This document shows, piece after piece, positions 1 to 10,472 of a stretch of DNA of 64,000 bases. The notes below the pieces were generated by a model, which searched no databases, was not told where the DNA came from, and saw only the letters and a list, made by a program, of their open reading frames with translations. A program made the translations under genes and the position numbers. The stretch is from Blastomyces gilchristii SLH14081 (taxonomy: Eukaryota > Ascomycota > Eurotiomycetes > Onygenales > Ajellomycetaceae). Position 1 is the first letter of the stretch; each line of letters begins with the position of its first letter. The stretch is from the NCBI RefSeq assembly GCF_000003855.2, contig NW_003101680.1, forward strand, positions 3,415,753 to 3,479,752. The letters are read 5' to 3'.

Positions 1-1380
1 CATATAAGAACTGATATCTCAGAATATTTAATTAATGATAATAACACTCTATGATTCTGTGAACAATGCTGAGTCTCTCACTTCAAATTCTTATACACTT
101 GAATAATGCAAGAGATGTATGATTCATGTATAACTAATTATTCAGATTATAAATAACTGTATAGAATAATCTTCTAAGAGTTCTACTGATCTAAGATATT
201 AAATAGTATCAGATACTTTGTCTGAAACTATAATTACTGTTCTTCTATTATTTTATGAAAGAACTGTAGAAAAGATCTATTGAAATCACTTAATATCTCT
301 AATAGAATCTGATGAGATATAGTAATTGACTTCACTATTAATCTATCTAAGAGTAAGAGTTATAGAAACATTCTGATCATTGTGAATTAATTGAGCAAAG
401 ATATAATATTGAAATCTTATAATAAGATGAATACTGAATAAGTCACTGAAGCTTTTCTACAGAGTCTGTTCTATCAGATACATGAATTACTGAGCTCTAT
501 AGTATTAAATTAAGACTGTCAATTTGTGAGTACTCTCTGAACAAGAATCTGTCAAGTTCTTAAGATTATATACTATCTGTCAACTGTCTATCACTTTAAG
601 ACTGATAATACATCAGAACAGATAATTCAGACTGTGAAGAATTATCTCTGTAAGTTCTGTAATTACTTATAAGATAATTGATATAATCTTCTTCTATATG
701 CAGAGGTTACTATCAATGATTAAGATATTATTTTAACAGATATAAGTCTGTTCTTTCTTACATATAATTATCATATAAAGGTGTTAGATCTTCTAGAGAT
801 TACACAGTTTATACTGAATCTCTGCAGTTTAATTCAGATTATCAATAATATAGTAATAAACCTCTGAGATGTCTGTGATTGAGCAGAGATCTTTATAGCA
901 ACTGTAAAACAAGATTAAGAGAATTAAATTAATATTCACTGAGACTCTGCTGAATAATATAAAATAGAAGATCTGATATAATTGAATTTTAAGAATATAC
1001 AAATTATATATTCATCTTATACACTGAATTATCATCATGTCAGGTATAAAGTGATAGAGATTCTAAGTAGTCATAACTACTGTCTTAACACATTATCAGA
1101 GATTTATAATGTATTTTATACAAGCTTACTCTGTTATACTGTCACTGATTTATTCTCTTCTCAGCTGACTTCTGACTGACAGTTATCAGATATCATAGAA
1201 GAAGATAATGAGCTTGAGTGAGAGATTGAGAATATTCTTAATAAGAGATCTCACAGCTGCAGCTGATAATATCTCATGAAATAAGTTAACTATAATTAAC
1301 TGATCTGAACTCTGAGTTTCATATTATCTGAAACAGCAGTTCTTGACTGATGAGAACTGCTTCTGAAAGAAAAGAACTAA
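1..1380 (+). pseudogene. Chromo-1 pol fragment: integrase and chromodomain
   Basis: The decayed C-terminal part of a Ty3/gypsy polyprotein. Integrase would insert element cDNA into the genome. The last ~170 nt encode a chromodomain (acidic start, then a YLMKW-type core and a Trp-rich end) if TGA is read as mutated Trp; in chromoviruses this domain binds modified histones and steers integration. The frame ends in TAA at 1378-1380, touching the LTR, so the polypurine tract (about 1366-1377) is also coding. Many TGA, TAA and TAG stops make it non-functional. Confidence 0.75.
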
Positions 1381-1725
1381 TGTGATAAGCTGTGCCTGAT
1401 CAATCATATAGACTATTCTGTTACACTTCATAGATTCTTCTGTTCCACTCTTGAACATGTACACTCTGATTCTCAGCCATTCCTGATCACTGATTCTCAG
1501 CTGTCATGAACATGTATGTTCCAATCACCGATCCTCGGCTGCTATGAATGCGCATATATTCTTCCACCCCGAAGCTCCACCGCGTACATCACCACATACA
1601 TGTATAAATATTCATCTCAATCACTGATTCTCATACTTTCTCTTTCTTTCCTTCTCTAACATTTTTCTCTTTGTTATATAAGACCTATAATATTATACCG
1701 CTCTATTCAGCGTAGGCCTCTTACA
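1381..1725 (+). repeat. Chromo-1 3' LTR (copy 1)
   Basis: Starts TGTGATAAGC and ends GGCCTCTTACA, giving the TG...CA termini of an LTR; 345 bp. It contains a TATA-like TATAAATA at about 1602 and a conserved 3' third (CTTTGTTATATAAGACC). It aligns with the LTRs at 4589, 28542, 34500 and 51536. Length varies between copies (315-383 bp) through duplication or loss of a GATTCTCAG-containing segment. Confidence 0.9.
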
Positions 1726-4588
1726 ACACTCAATAATCTATTGAATAAAGAATTCATATGTGTTAACAACTCTTTTGCTGCAGTCTCTATTCTTTTTGCA
1801 AAGAAATCAGATAAAGAACTCTGATTCTGTATGAATTATTAAGAATTGAATAGATTAATGAAGAAGAACTGTTATTCTTTATCTCTTATCAATGAAACTC
1901 TAGCTTGTATTGAACAAGCTCAATAATTTATAAAGTTAGATGTTATTATCATGTTTTATAAGATTCACATCACTGAAGAAGATGAGTGACTTACAGTATT
2001 CTGAACATGATATGATCTCTTTGAATAAGTAGTCATACTCTTTGAACTGACTAATGTCTTCAGTACATTTCAGAAGTATATTAACTGAGCACTCTGAGAT
2101 TTTCTTAATAAATTCATATCTGCATATCTTGATAACATTCTCATCTTTACTGATGAATTCAGAAAAGAATACTAAGAACATATATGAAAGATATTATAAC
2201 AGCTACAAGAAGCAGAACTACTGATAGATATTAATAAGTGTAATTTTAAAGTCAAGAGTATCAAGTATCTGAGTTTTATTATAGAAGCTGATAAGAAAAT
2301 TTGAATAAATTCTGAGAAAGTCTCTGCTATTCTTGAATGAGAAGCTCTGTGTACTGTAAAAGATTGTATAAAGCTTTATCAGATTTACTAACTTCTATCA
2401 GTGATTTATACAAAACTTCTCAGATATCATGAGATCACTTATAAAACTTATTAAGAAGAACTCAGTATTTCAGTGATCAGTGAATATTAAAGCTGCATTT
2501 ATACAGATAAAGAAGATGTTCATTAATACTTCTCTACTAATAATATTTAACTCTGATTATGAAACAGTTATTGAAGCTGATTTCTCTGACTATATAATAG
2601 AAGAAGTGATATTGTAATATAATAATAAAGATATTCTATAATTATATATTTTCATATCTAAGAAACTGAGTCTCACTGAATACAATTATAAGATCTATAA
2701 TAAGAAACTTCTTATAATTATACACTGTCTAGAAGAATAAGACTCTGAACTCTAAAGTATCTCTGAATTTAAAATAATCACAGATTATAAGAATCTCAAG
2801 TACTTTATAATTATCTGTAAACTCACTGAAGAACAGATATAATAATTTGAATTTCTAAGCTGCTTTTATTTTACAATACACTACTGTCTCAGCAGTTAGA
2901 ACTCAATGACAGACACTCTCTTATAATAAGAACAAGATATACTGTCTGATGTGACAGACATGCACTGAATGAATTAAAAACACTGACTCTTAAATCTGAA
3001 GATATTGATTAATCAAGATAGAATAACTTATAACACTATACATACTTCTCTAATTAAAACACTCTCTCTCTGAACTGATACTGATATTAATATCTTCACT
3101 TTCTCTACACTAAATGAACTGTGATATACAGCAGCTCAGACTAATGTACTTCTTCAGATTCTTACTGAAGTAGTATATTAAGAAGCACTCTGATTCTTCT
3201 CAGAACTATATATAAGAACTGATATCTCAGAATATTCAATTAATAATAATAACACTCTATGATTTTGTGAATAACACTTAGTCTTCTACTTCAAACTCTT
3301 ATACACTTGAATAATGTAAGAGATGTATAATTCATATATAATCAGTTATTCAGACTATAAATAACTGTATAGAATAATCTTCTAAGAGTTCTACTGATCT
3401 GAGATATTAAATAGTATCAGATACTTTATCTGAAACTGTAATTACTATTCTTCTATTATCTTATAAAAGAACTGTAGAAAAGATCTATTAAAATCACTTA
3501 ATATCTCTAATAAAATCTGATAAGATATAGTAATTCACTTTACTATTAATCTATCTAAGAGTAAGAGTTATAGAAACATTCTAATTATTATAAATTAATT
3601 AAGTAAAGATATAATATTGAAATCTTGTAATAAGATGAATACTGAATAAGTTACTGAAGCTTTTCTACAGAGTCTATTCTATCAGATATATGAATTACTG
3701 AGATCTATAGTATAAGATTAAGACTGTTAATTTATAAGTACTCTTTAAACAAGAATCTATCAAGTTCTTAAGATTATATACTATCTATTAACTATCTATT
3801 ATTCTGAGACTGATAATATATTAGAATGAATAATTCAGACTGTGAAGAATTATCTTTATAAGTTCTGTAATTACTTATAAGATAATTAATATAATCTTCT
3901 TCTATATGCAGAGATCACTATCAATGATTAAGATGTTATTTTAATAGATATAAGTCTGTTCTTTCTTATATATAATTATTACATGAAGATGTTAAATCTT
4001 CTAGAGATTACACAGTTTATACTGAATCTCTGCAGTTCAATTCAGATTATTAATAATATAGTAACAAAGCTCTGAGATATCTATAACTAAGTAGAAGTCT
4101 TTATAACAGCTATGAAACAAGATTAAGAGAATTAAATTAATATTCACTGAGATTTCACTGAGCAGTATAAGATAGAAGACTTAGTATAATTCAATCTTAA
4201 GAATATACAGATTACATATTCATCTTATACACTGAATTATCACTATATTAAGTATAAAGTGATAGAAGTTCTAGATAGTTATAACTATTATCTTAACATA
4301 TTATTAGAGATTTATAATATCTTTTATATAAGCTTGCTTCACTGCACTATTACTGATTCATTTTCTTCTTAACTAACTTCTGACTGACAGCTGCCAGGGA
4401 TCATAGAAGAAGATAATAAGCTTGAGTGAGAGATTGAAGATATTCTTAATAAGAGATCACACAGCTGTGACTGACAATATCTTATGAAATGAGTCAGCTA
4501 TAATCAACTGACCTGAACTCTGAGTTCTGCATTATTCAAAACAGCAGTTCTTGACTGATGAGAACTGCTTCTGGAAGAAGAGGGCTAA
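1726..4588 (+). pseudogene. Chromo-1 pol: RT, RNase H, integrase, chromodomain
   Basis: RIP-decayed polyprotein. The polymerase motif at 2125-2136 reads Y-L-D-N followed by ILIFTDEF, so the second catalytic Asp is changed to Asn (GAT to AAT). RNase H follows (around 2560, with FNSDYET-like residues), then the integrase zinc-binding and core regions (about 3200-4100) and a chromodomain (about 4415-4588). The stop codon TAA abuts the LTR. Many TGA and TAA codons interrupt the frame. Its only partner is the LTR at 4589. Confidence 0.8.
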
Positions 4589-4971
4589 TGTGGCGGGCTG
4601 CGCCCGATCAATCATATAGACTATTCCGTACACTCTATAGATTTCTACCGCCCCATTCCGTACACTTCATAGATTCCTACCGCCCCATTCCCGATCGCTG
4701 ATTCTAGGTCACCACGAACATGTATATTCTGATCACTGATTCTCAGTCACCATGAATGTGTATGTTCCAATCACCGATCCTCAGCTGCTACAAACACATG
4801 TATATTCTTCCACTCTGAAGCTCCACCATGTACATCATCACATACATGTATAAATATTCACTTCAATTGCTGATTCTTGTACTTTCTCTTTCTTTTCCTT
4901 CTTTAATGTTTTTCTCTTTGTTATATAAGACCTATATATTATACCGATCTATTCGGCGTAGGCCTCTTACA
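4589..4971 (+). repeat. Chromo-1 3' LTR (copy 2), longest and least mutated
   Basis: 383 bp, from TGTGGCGGGC to GGCCTCTTACA. It keeps the unmutated form of several sites (GCGGGCTGCGCCCGATC at the 5' end, ATTCGGCGTAGGCC at the 3' end), so it is a useful reference for ancestral bases. It contains a tandem duplication of about 33 bp (CCGTACACT...CTACCGCCCCATT, about 4628-4690), which explains its extra length. Confidence 0.9.
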
Positions 4972-5987
4972 CATCAGCTTGTTCACTAGATATTTTGTCA
5001 GTATATTACTCAAGATTTTATTCAAGTGTTTCATCTTTCTGTTTGTCTGTGAATAATATAGTATTGTTCTACAATGTCTTATCTGTAACTGACTCACAAA
5101 ATGCCTCATCACTTCTTCTACAAGATTCACACTGTTATCAGTTAGAATCTTATACAGTATTTCATAGTTGATATAGATCTTATTATATAGAAACTTCATT
5201 ATTATCTTCTCTGTTATCTCTGAAACTGCTTTTATAACTGATCAGTCAGTAGTGTAATCAATAGCAGTGATTATTCATCAATTTTCATTTAGTGTTCACA
5301 GTAGTATGTCTATGAGATTCATCTCTCATTGTTTAAATAATTGTATTATACATTTCATCTGATATTGTACTTTCTTACATTTTAATCCTTTCTTAGATTC
5401 TTTCATAACCTGATAATTCAGACACTTATAAGCATATGTCTGAATATTCTCAGTTATACTTGATCAGTACACTCTTGATTCAAGTATACTCATAAGTTCA
5501 GAGCTTTCTAAGTGACTGAATTTCTTATGCATGTGAGCTATTAAGTTATATTTAAATGAATGTTCTAGATAGAGAGCTTCTGCATATTCTAGATCATGAT
5601 AAAGCACAATATTGTTTTTTAATTTTCTCAGCTTAAAGTTTGAAAGTATCTCTTCTACTACTTTCACAAGATGCTTATTATCTGACATCTTGTCATTCTC
5701 TAAGCAAGAGATCATTATATTCATTTATTCTGATTTCTTACATCTTCTCAGCATGTTTAACATGAACTTTTCTTATACTTAATTTACAGAATTCTCACTC
5801 ATGAAATCAGATCTGTGACTGATTGTATCAGATATCACAGTGTTTAACCTCTTTCAGTATTTAATATTAAGATTGTATACTTAAAACTCTGAGATTCAAC
5901 ATGCTAAATATTGAAAGATTTTATTATTAATTATAGATAGATGAGACTTTTATAATTCATGATCACTGTTATTATATATCTGTTATC

Positions 5988-6386
5988 AATATATCTATCT
6001 TGCCCCGGTGGCCGAATGGTTAATGCGGCCACCCAGTAGCGCCTTGGCGTGGGAAACCAAGGCGCGTGGGTTCGAAACCCGCAGGGGATACATTAAATCC
6101 AGAACTCAAGCACCTCAGGTTTCTAATAAATACAGAGGTGTACAAATCGCTCCAATGAATTGCTCTATGTTCCTGGGCTGGGAAGTTATTATCGCATGTA
6201 TCTAATTGTCACTCCTTTGTATTTTCCTATGTTCTTGTTATCTTGGCGTGGTCTCAACACCTGTATTTCCTTCTGTATAATCAACACTTGACCTGTATTT
6301 AACATCACGCAAGGACTCATTATAAGCTCCGCTTGCATATGAGTATAATGAAAGAATAATAATAATAATAATAATATATCTATCTT
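5988..6386 (+). repeat. 14-bp target site duplication flanking SINE copy 1
   Basis: AATATATCTATCTT occurs at 5988-6001 and again at 6373-6386, directly at the two ends of the SINE. The paralogous Gypsy-B copy has the uninterrupted site once at 56917-56929 (AATATATCTATCT followed by CATAATATCAG), so the insertion and its duplication are verified within the window. The length fits LINE-type target-primed integration. Confidence 0.93.
6002..6372 (+). mobile_element. tRNA-headed SINE, copy 1
   Basis: A 371-bp non-autonomous retroposon. The 5' head resembles a class II (Ser/Leu-like) tRNA: an A box at about 6010-6022 (TGGCCGAATGGTT) and a B box at about 6069-6079 (GGTTCGAAACC) could form an internal RNA polymerase III promoter. 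A non-tRNA body follows and a 3' (AAT)n tail ends it. A second full copy is at 63271-63639 on the other strand with the same length. The long open frame 6008-6205 crosses the tRNA part and is not considered a gene. It is little mutated compared with its host element. Confidence 0.9.
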
Positions 6387-8570
6387 ACAATGTCAGCATG
6401 TGCTTGATTACTAGTAATTTCTTTTTATATACTGAGTAATTAAGCTCAGTATCTGATAGTTTTCTATCATTATATATCACTGAGTATAGCTTGCTATTCT
6501 TACTTATCTGTAGAAGAGTATCTCTGATAGCTTATTTAAATACATCTGTCTTAATGTAGAAAGATTTATCATGATCTGATTGAATAAGCACTGAGAATGT
6601 TATTATATATTCTCTCAGTGTGAGAAAAGTCTCTTCATATATAATATTTCAGATGATTGACTAAAACTTCTTCTTTCATAGATTTATATCTGTTTCTCTT
6701 AAGAGATCTGAGAGTGATGCAGATATTTATATAAAATTCTTGATAAATCTATGATAGTATAAGACTAACTCAAGAAACTGTTATATATAATGTATGTTTC
6801 TCAGTCATAGTTAATTTGCTATAATATTCAATTTCTCTGAGATAAGATGTATACAGTTATCACTTACTACATATTCTATAAACTTCAACTCTTTTGTTTC
6901 AAACACATACTTTGTTGATTTAATATAGAGCTTATACTCTGTCAGAGTTATAAGCACTTCATTGAGATACTTCAGATATTCATTATATGAGTTTGAAAAG
7001 ACTAGAATATTATCAAAGTATATAAGACATGAGATTTCATTCTATTTATGAAGAATTGTATTCATCATTATTTAGAAGATGACAGATGCATTTATCAGAC
7101 TGAATGACATTGCTAGGAATTTGAACTTCTCTTATTATATATTAAATGTACTTCACAGAACTGATAGTTTATCTATATAAATCTATCAGTATTCTGAGAG
7201 AAGATTAATCTTTGATAGATATTAAGTGTTTCTAACTATATCTAACTGTTATTGAATCTGTAACAGTGAATATTCATTCTTGATTATAAGCTTATTAAGT
7301 ACTTGATAATCAATACACATTCATCACTTCTCACCTGTCTTTTTTATGAATAGAACTGAAAAGTCTCATATACTTGATAAGAGTTGTATAAGATCATATT
7401 CTAGAAGATCTGTGATCTTACACTTCTATTCTTTGAGATGCATTTGTGACAGAGAGTATGCATTCTGATTGACTGATTTCATGTTCTCTGTGTCAATCTC
7501 ATGTATAAATTCTTGTTTCAGCAGTAACTTCAGTGAAAGATCTGTTCAGAAGATCTTTTCATACTTCTTCAGAAGCTTTTTTATACACTTATTCTTCTGC
7601 ATATTCTTTATCTTGATTTTCTCTGCTTCTGAATTCTGTATGATATACAGAATGCTTTCAGATAAGATCTTGTAAATCATTCTCTTTACTTATTAATATA
7701 TAAGCAGATTTAACTCTTCTATACTAGAGATATGAAATGTTCTTCTCATATCAGTTGATAAAATTGTATGAACTGTTTTCTTTCTATCAGTCAACTGCAT
7801 ATAACATGTATATCATTGAATTTGCAGATTGAATCTTTGAAATCAATTAAGTCTGAGAATAAGATTATATTTCACATTCTGCAGCTCTCATACTTAAATA
7901 TAGTAAGATTATTCTCTGAAGTACAAGGAAACTCTTACTCTTGCAGATAATATCAAATATTAATTATCAGATAATTTTATATATCAGAGATTCTTCACTC
8001 AGCAGATCTCTTTCAGTCTTCAGATTATATAATTATCAATATATTATATAAAAGCTTCTATATCTACTAATACTTTTACAGTCATCTCTTAATTCTTATT
8101 CAAGTGCTCTTTATACATTAACATTTCAGATCTCAAGATATTGAGATGAGTGTCTACTTTATCATTCTCATTCACATCTTAGTCAGAAGCCTGCTTTCTC
8201 TTAATATTCACAGAATTTAGAGAGTTATCTAACACAGATATCTCTTTCACTTTGAAGACTTTTTATAGAATATCAGTAAGTGTCTTCAAACTCACTGATT
8301 CTACTAGTTTTTTAACTCTCTTACTTCTCTTGACTGTATACACTGTGTGTAATTCTTTATATCATGATTCTGATGTCTGTAGTTAAAGCAAGCTTGATGC
8401 TTATAATATCAAGATTTTCACTCAGAGAATCTCTTTTTCAGAGAATTCAGCACTTTAGTGATAACATTCAGATCTAGATTTATTATATTCAGATGTATAA
8501 CTTATATTATACAAGTCTGATTACTTATTCTCTGCTGAAATATACTTGATCACAGTATTTTCTATTATTA

Positions 8571-8606
8571 ATATTATTATTATTATTATTCTTCTATTAT
8601 ACTCAT
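8571..8606 (-). mobile_element. SINE copy 3, 3' end running into an assembly gap
   Basis: The minus strand here reads ATGAGTATAATAGAAGAAT followed by an (AAT)n run, matching the last bases of SINE copy 1 (ATGAGTATAATGAAAGAAT). The paralogous Gypsy-B at about 59112-59125 lacks this block. A SINE in minus orientation is therefore inserted in gag, with its body and tRNA head under the N run. The match is short (about 25 nt plus tail), so confidence is moderate. Confidence 0.65.
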
Positions 8607-8898
8607 NNNNNNNNNNNNNNNNNNNNNNNNNNNNNNNNNNNNNNNNNNNNNNNNNNNNNNNNNNNNNNNNNNNNNNNNNNNNNNNNNNNNNNNNNNNNNN
8701 NNNNNNNNNNNNNNNNNNNNNNNNNNNNNNNNNNNNNNNNNNNNNNNNNNNNNNNNNNNNNNNNNNNNNNNNNNNNNNNNNNNNNNNNNNNNNNNNNNNN
8801 NNNNNNNNNNNNNNNNNNNNNNNNNNNNNNNNNNNNNNNNNNNNNNNNNNNNNNNNNNNNNNNNNNNNNNNNNNNNNNNNNNNNNNNNNNNNNNNNNN
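8607..8898. other. Assembly gap (292 N)
   Basis: Run of N. It probably hides the remainder of SINE copy 3 and a few bases of Gypsy-B gag. The frames that cross it (8546-8992 plus, 8586-8939 minus) are artefacts of N translation. Confidence 0.99.
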
Positions 8899-9715
8899 TA
8901 CTTATTTCTGTATAATAAGAATATGTATGCTTCTTTCACTGTGTCTGATTATAAGATTAAGCATTTTCATTTCACTCTCAACTCAGGTGTAAGATTATGA
9001 ATGAAGATCTGTAAATGAAAAGATATTAAAAGCTCTTTATTCAATGCAAGATAGTGTGAACTGAAGTATATAAAGTATAATATAAGATTGCTCACTTGTC
9101 TACACTTAGTGAAGTGTTTATTACACTTATCTTATATATTCACTTTCTCAAAGTTATGCAAGATTTATTTGAAAAACTCATTTCATATTTATAAAAATGA
9201 ATATTATTCTGAGTCTGTAAGATTCATCTTTTCATCAGTCATTTATAATAACTTTACTTTTTCATGTAGAAACATAGCAGATCTTAAGACTTGTTGAAAT
9301 TCTGTTAACTATCTGTCTGTAAGTTCACATTTAATCTAATAATATAATCACATCTGACTTAGTCAGCTGATTATAGCATTATTTTTTCAGTTACTATTAA
9401 AGCTTAATAGTTCTGACAGATCTCTTAACTTGATATATTTCATATTCAGATTCTTATTTTATACAGTGATCTTAGATAATATATACACTTCTGAAGAGAT
9501 TGTGAATAATTGTGATAAGATCTTCAGATTTAATATGATTATCTATCTGTATAAATATTCAATTTCTCACTGTAGACTTATAACCTGGTTTTCTCTATTC
9601 TTATTAATAATGATAATTGTATCAGTGAAGCTTTTCATAGTGAATGCTTAATCTGCAGTGAATGTCAATTGTTATTTAGCTTTCATCTCAGTCTGTCACT
9701 GTATATATAAGATCT

Positions 9716-9797
9716 TGCCAGCGTGGCCCAGTTGGTAAGACTGGTAACCAAGGCCGCACACATTAGGGGTGTGTGGGTTCAAATCCCACCGCTGGCA
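9716..9797 (+). other. tRNA-like domain at the head of the chimera
   Basis: 82 nt. The first eight bases (TGCCAGCG) pair perfectly with the last eight (CGCTGGCA), as in an acceptor stem. There is a consensus A box (TGGCCCAGTTGG), a consensus B box (GGTTCAAATCC) and a T-arm GTGGG/CCCAC. The middle forms CACAC/GTGTG around a 7-nt loop, but there is no proper variable region, so this is not a standard tRNA. It is probably a tRNA relic serving as a Pol III promoter. It differs from the SINE head at 6002. Confidence 0.7.
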
Positions 9798-10472
9798 CCT
9801 GCCACTTCTTACCCATGAAAGCCCCCATGTAATAGGGGCTGAGCCTAATTAGTAAGGCTTGGTGCGGGGTAGAACTCTCTACTGCAAGCCAAGCCACTAG
9901 TTAAGCGAGATCCTGTGAACACCCACCAGGACCGGCATGGGGTGCCAATGTCCCACTATCCTACTGTGCACCCGTCAAGGTTCTAACGATATAGAGTCAA
10001 GCCTAATGTAGTGATTATACACTACTTAAGCAAGTCCCTAACTAGGGCTGTCATCAGAGCCTAGCTCCCCCTCAAATACAGAGAATGATTTTGAAAACCA
10101 CCTGACTAGCAGGCCTAGACACACATCTAGGCCCTAGACAGGGCACCCTGATAGGCTAGTGCCTGCAAGCTCACTGCCAACCCCTAATACTGGCAGGGAG
10201 GACTGCAGTCATCAAGCCTATGATTAGTCCCTAACACAGGGTGAGGCCACGACGGCTGATTGATAGGCCTATGAGCATCTAATGAGGCCGAGATCAGCAA
10301 CCGGAAGCTTGGTGTGTACACCACCAAGTGGGCGGTGGCAGCCACTAACTAACACCCCTGGAAATTAGTGGCTGGCCTGAGAGGACGGACGCGGTGGTCG
10401 GTTAATTATAGGGGGTTAAATGTAATTAGCTTAAGGTGCATCCTGCGGGTGGCTAGCGCCCATAGCTGAGTT
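9798..10472 (+). other. GC-rich structured module of unknown origin
   Basis: Unlike its surroundings this 675-bp stretch is rich in CC and GG and shows no RIP-like decay. Several local inverted repeats are visible: AGCCCCC/AGGGGCT near 9828, GGCCTAGA/TCTAGGCC near 10113-10133, CTGCCA/TGGCAG near 10175-10197, AGCCACTAA/TTAGTGGCT near 10340-10376. No long reading frame is evident. It looks like a structured non-coding RNA that was copied into DNA. I do not recognise the RNA. Confidence 0.6.

Larger units (their letters stand above)
1..1725 (+). mobile_element. Chromo-1 chromovirus (Ty3/gypsy), copy 1, 3' part
   Basis: This is the 3' end of an LTR retrotransposon that starts left of the window. 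It holds the integrase core, a chromodomain and the 3' LTR. It aligns along its length with 3209-4971 and 50160-51850. Its LTR ends at 1725 and is followed directly by reverse transcriptase sequence of a second copy of the same family (compare 48665 onward), so copy 1 appears inserted into copy 2. The expected 5-bp target duplication would be 1726-1730, but the left end is outside the window and cannot be checked. Confidence 0.88.
1726..4971 (+). mobile_element. Chromo-1 chromovirus, copy 2, 3' part
   Basis: Reverse transcriptase, RNase H, integrase, chromodomain and 3' LTR of a second chromovirus, colinear with 48665-51850 of the fourth copy. Its 5' half lies to the left, beyond copy 1. Its LTR ends at 4971 inside Gypsy-B: the sequence from 4972 (CATCAGCTTGTTCAC) matches the internal Gypsy-B sequence near 55907. 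This copy is therefore nested in Gypsy-B copy A. Confidence 0.87.
4972..8400 (-). pseudogene. Gypsy-B pol (copy A): PR, RT, RNase H, integrase
   Basis: Minus-strand decayed polyprotein. A retropepsin-like active site lies near 8054-8068 (Asp-x-Glu-Ala where Asp-Thr-Gly-Ala is usual). The RT catalytic motif at 7009-7020 reads Y-F-D-N followed by ILVFS, with one Asp lost. RNase H follows around 6400-6700. An integrase stretch is open at 5464-5724 (starts MNIMISCLEND). The SINE at 6002 interrupts it between RNase H and integrase. Numerous TGA/TAA codons are present, and the net frame is not kept between RT and integrase. Confidence 0.75.

Noticed and set aside
6008..6205. 65-codon frame in the SINE
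   Set aside because: It starts within the tRNA-like promoter region and has no homologue or domain.
9716..9797. Functional tRNA gene
   Set aside because: Acceptor and T arms are good, but the D arm is enlarged and there is no variable region, so it is at most tRNA-like.
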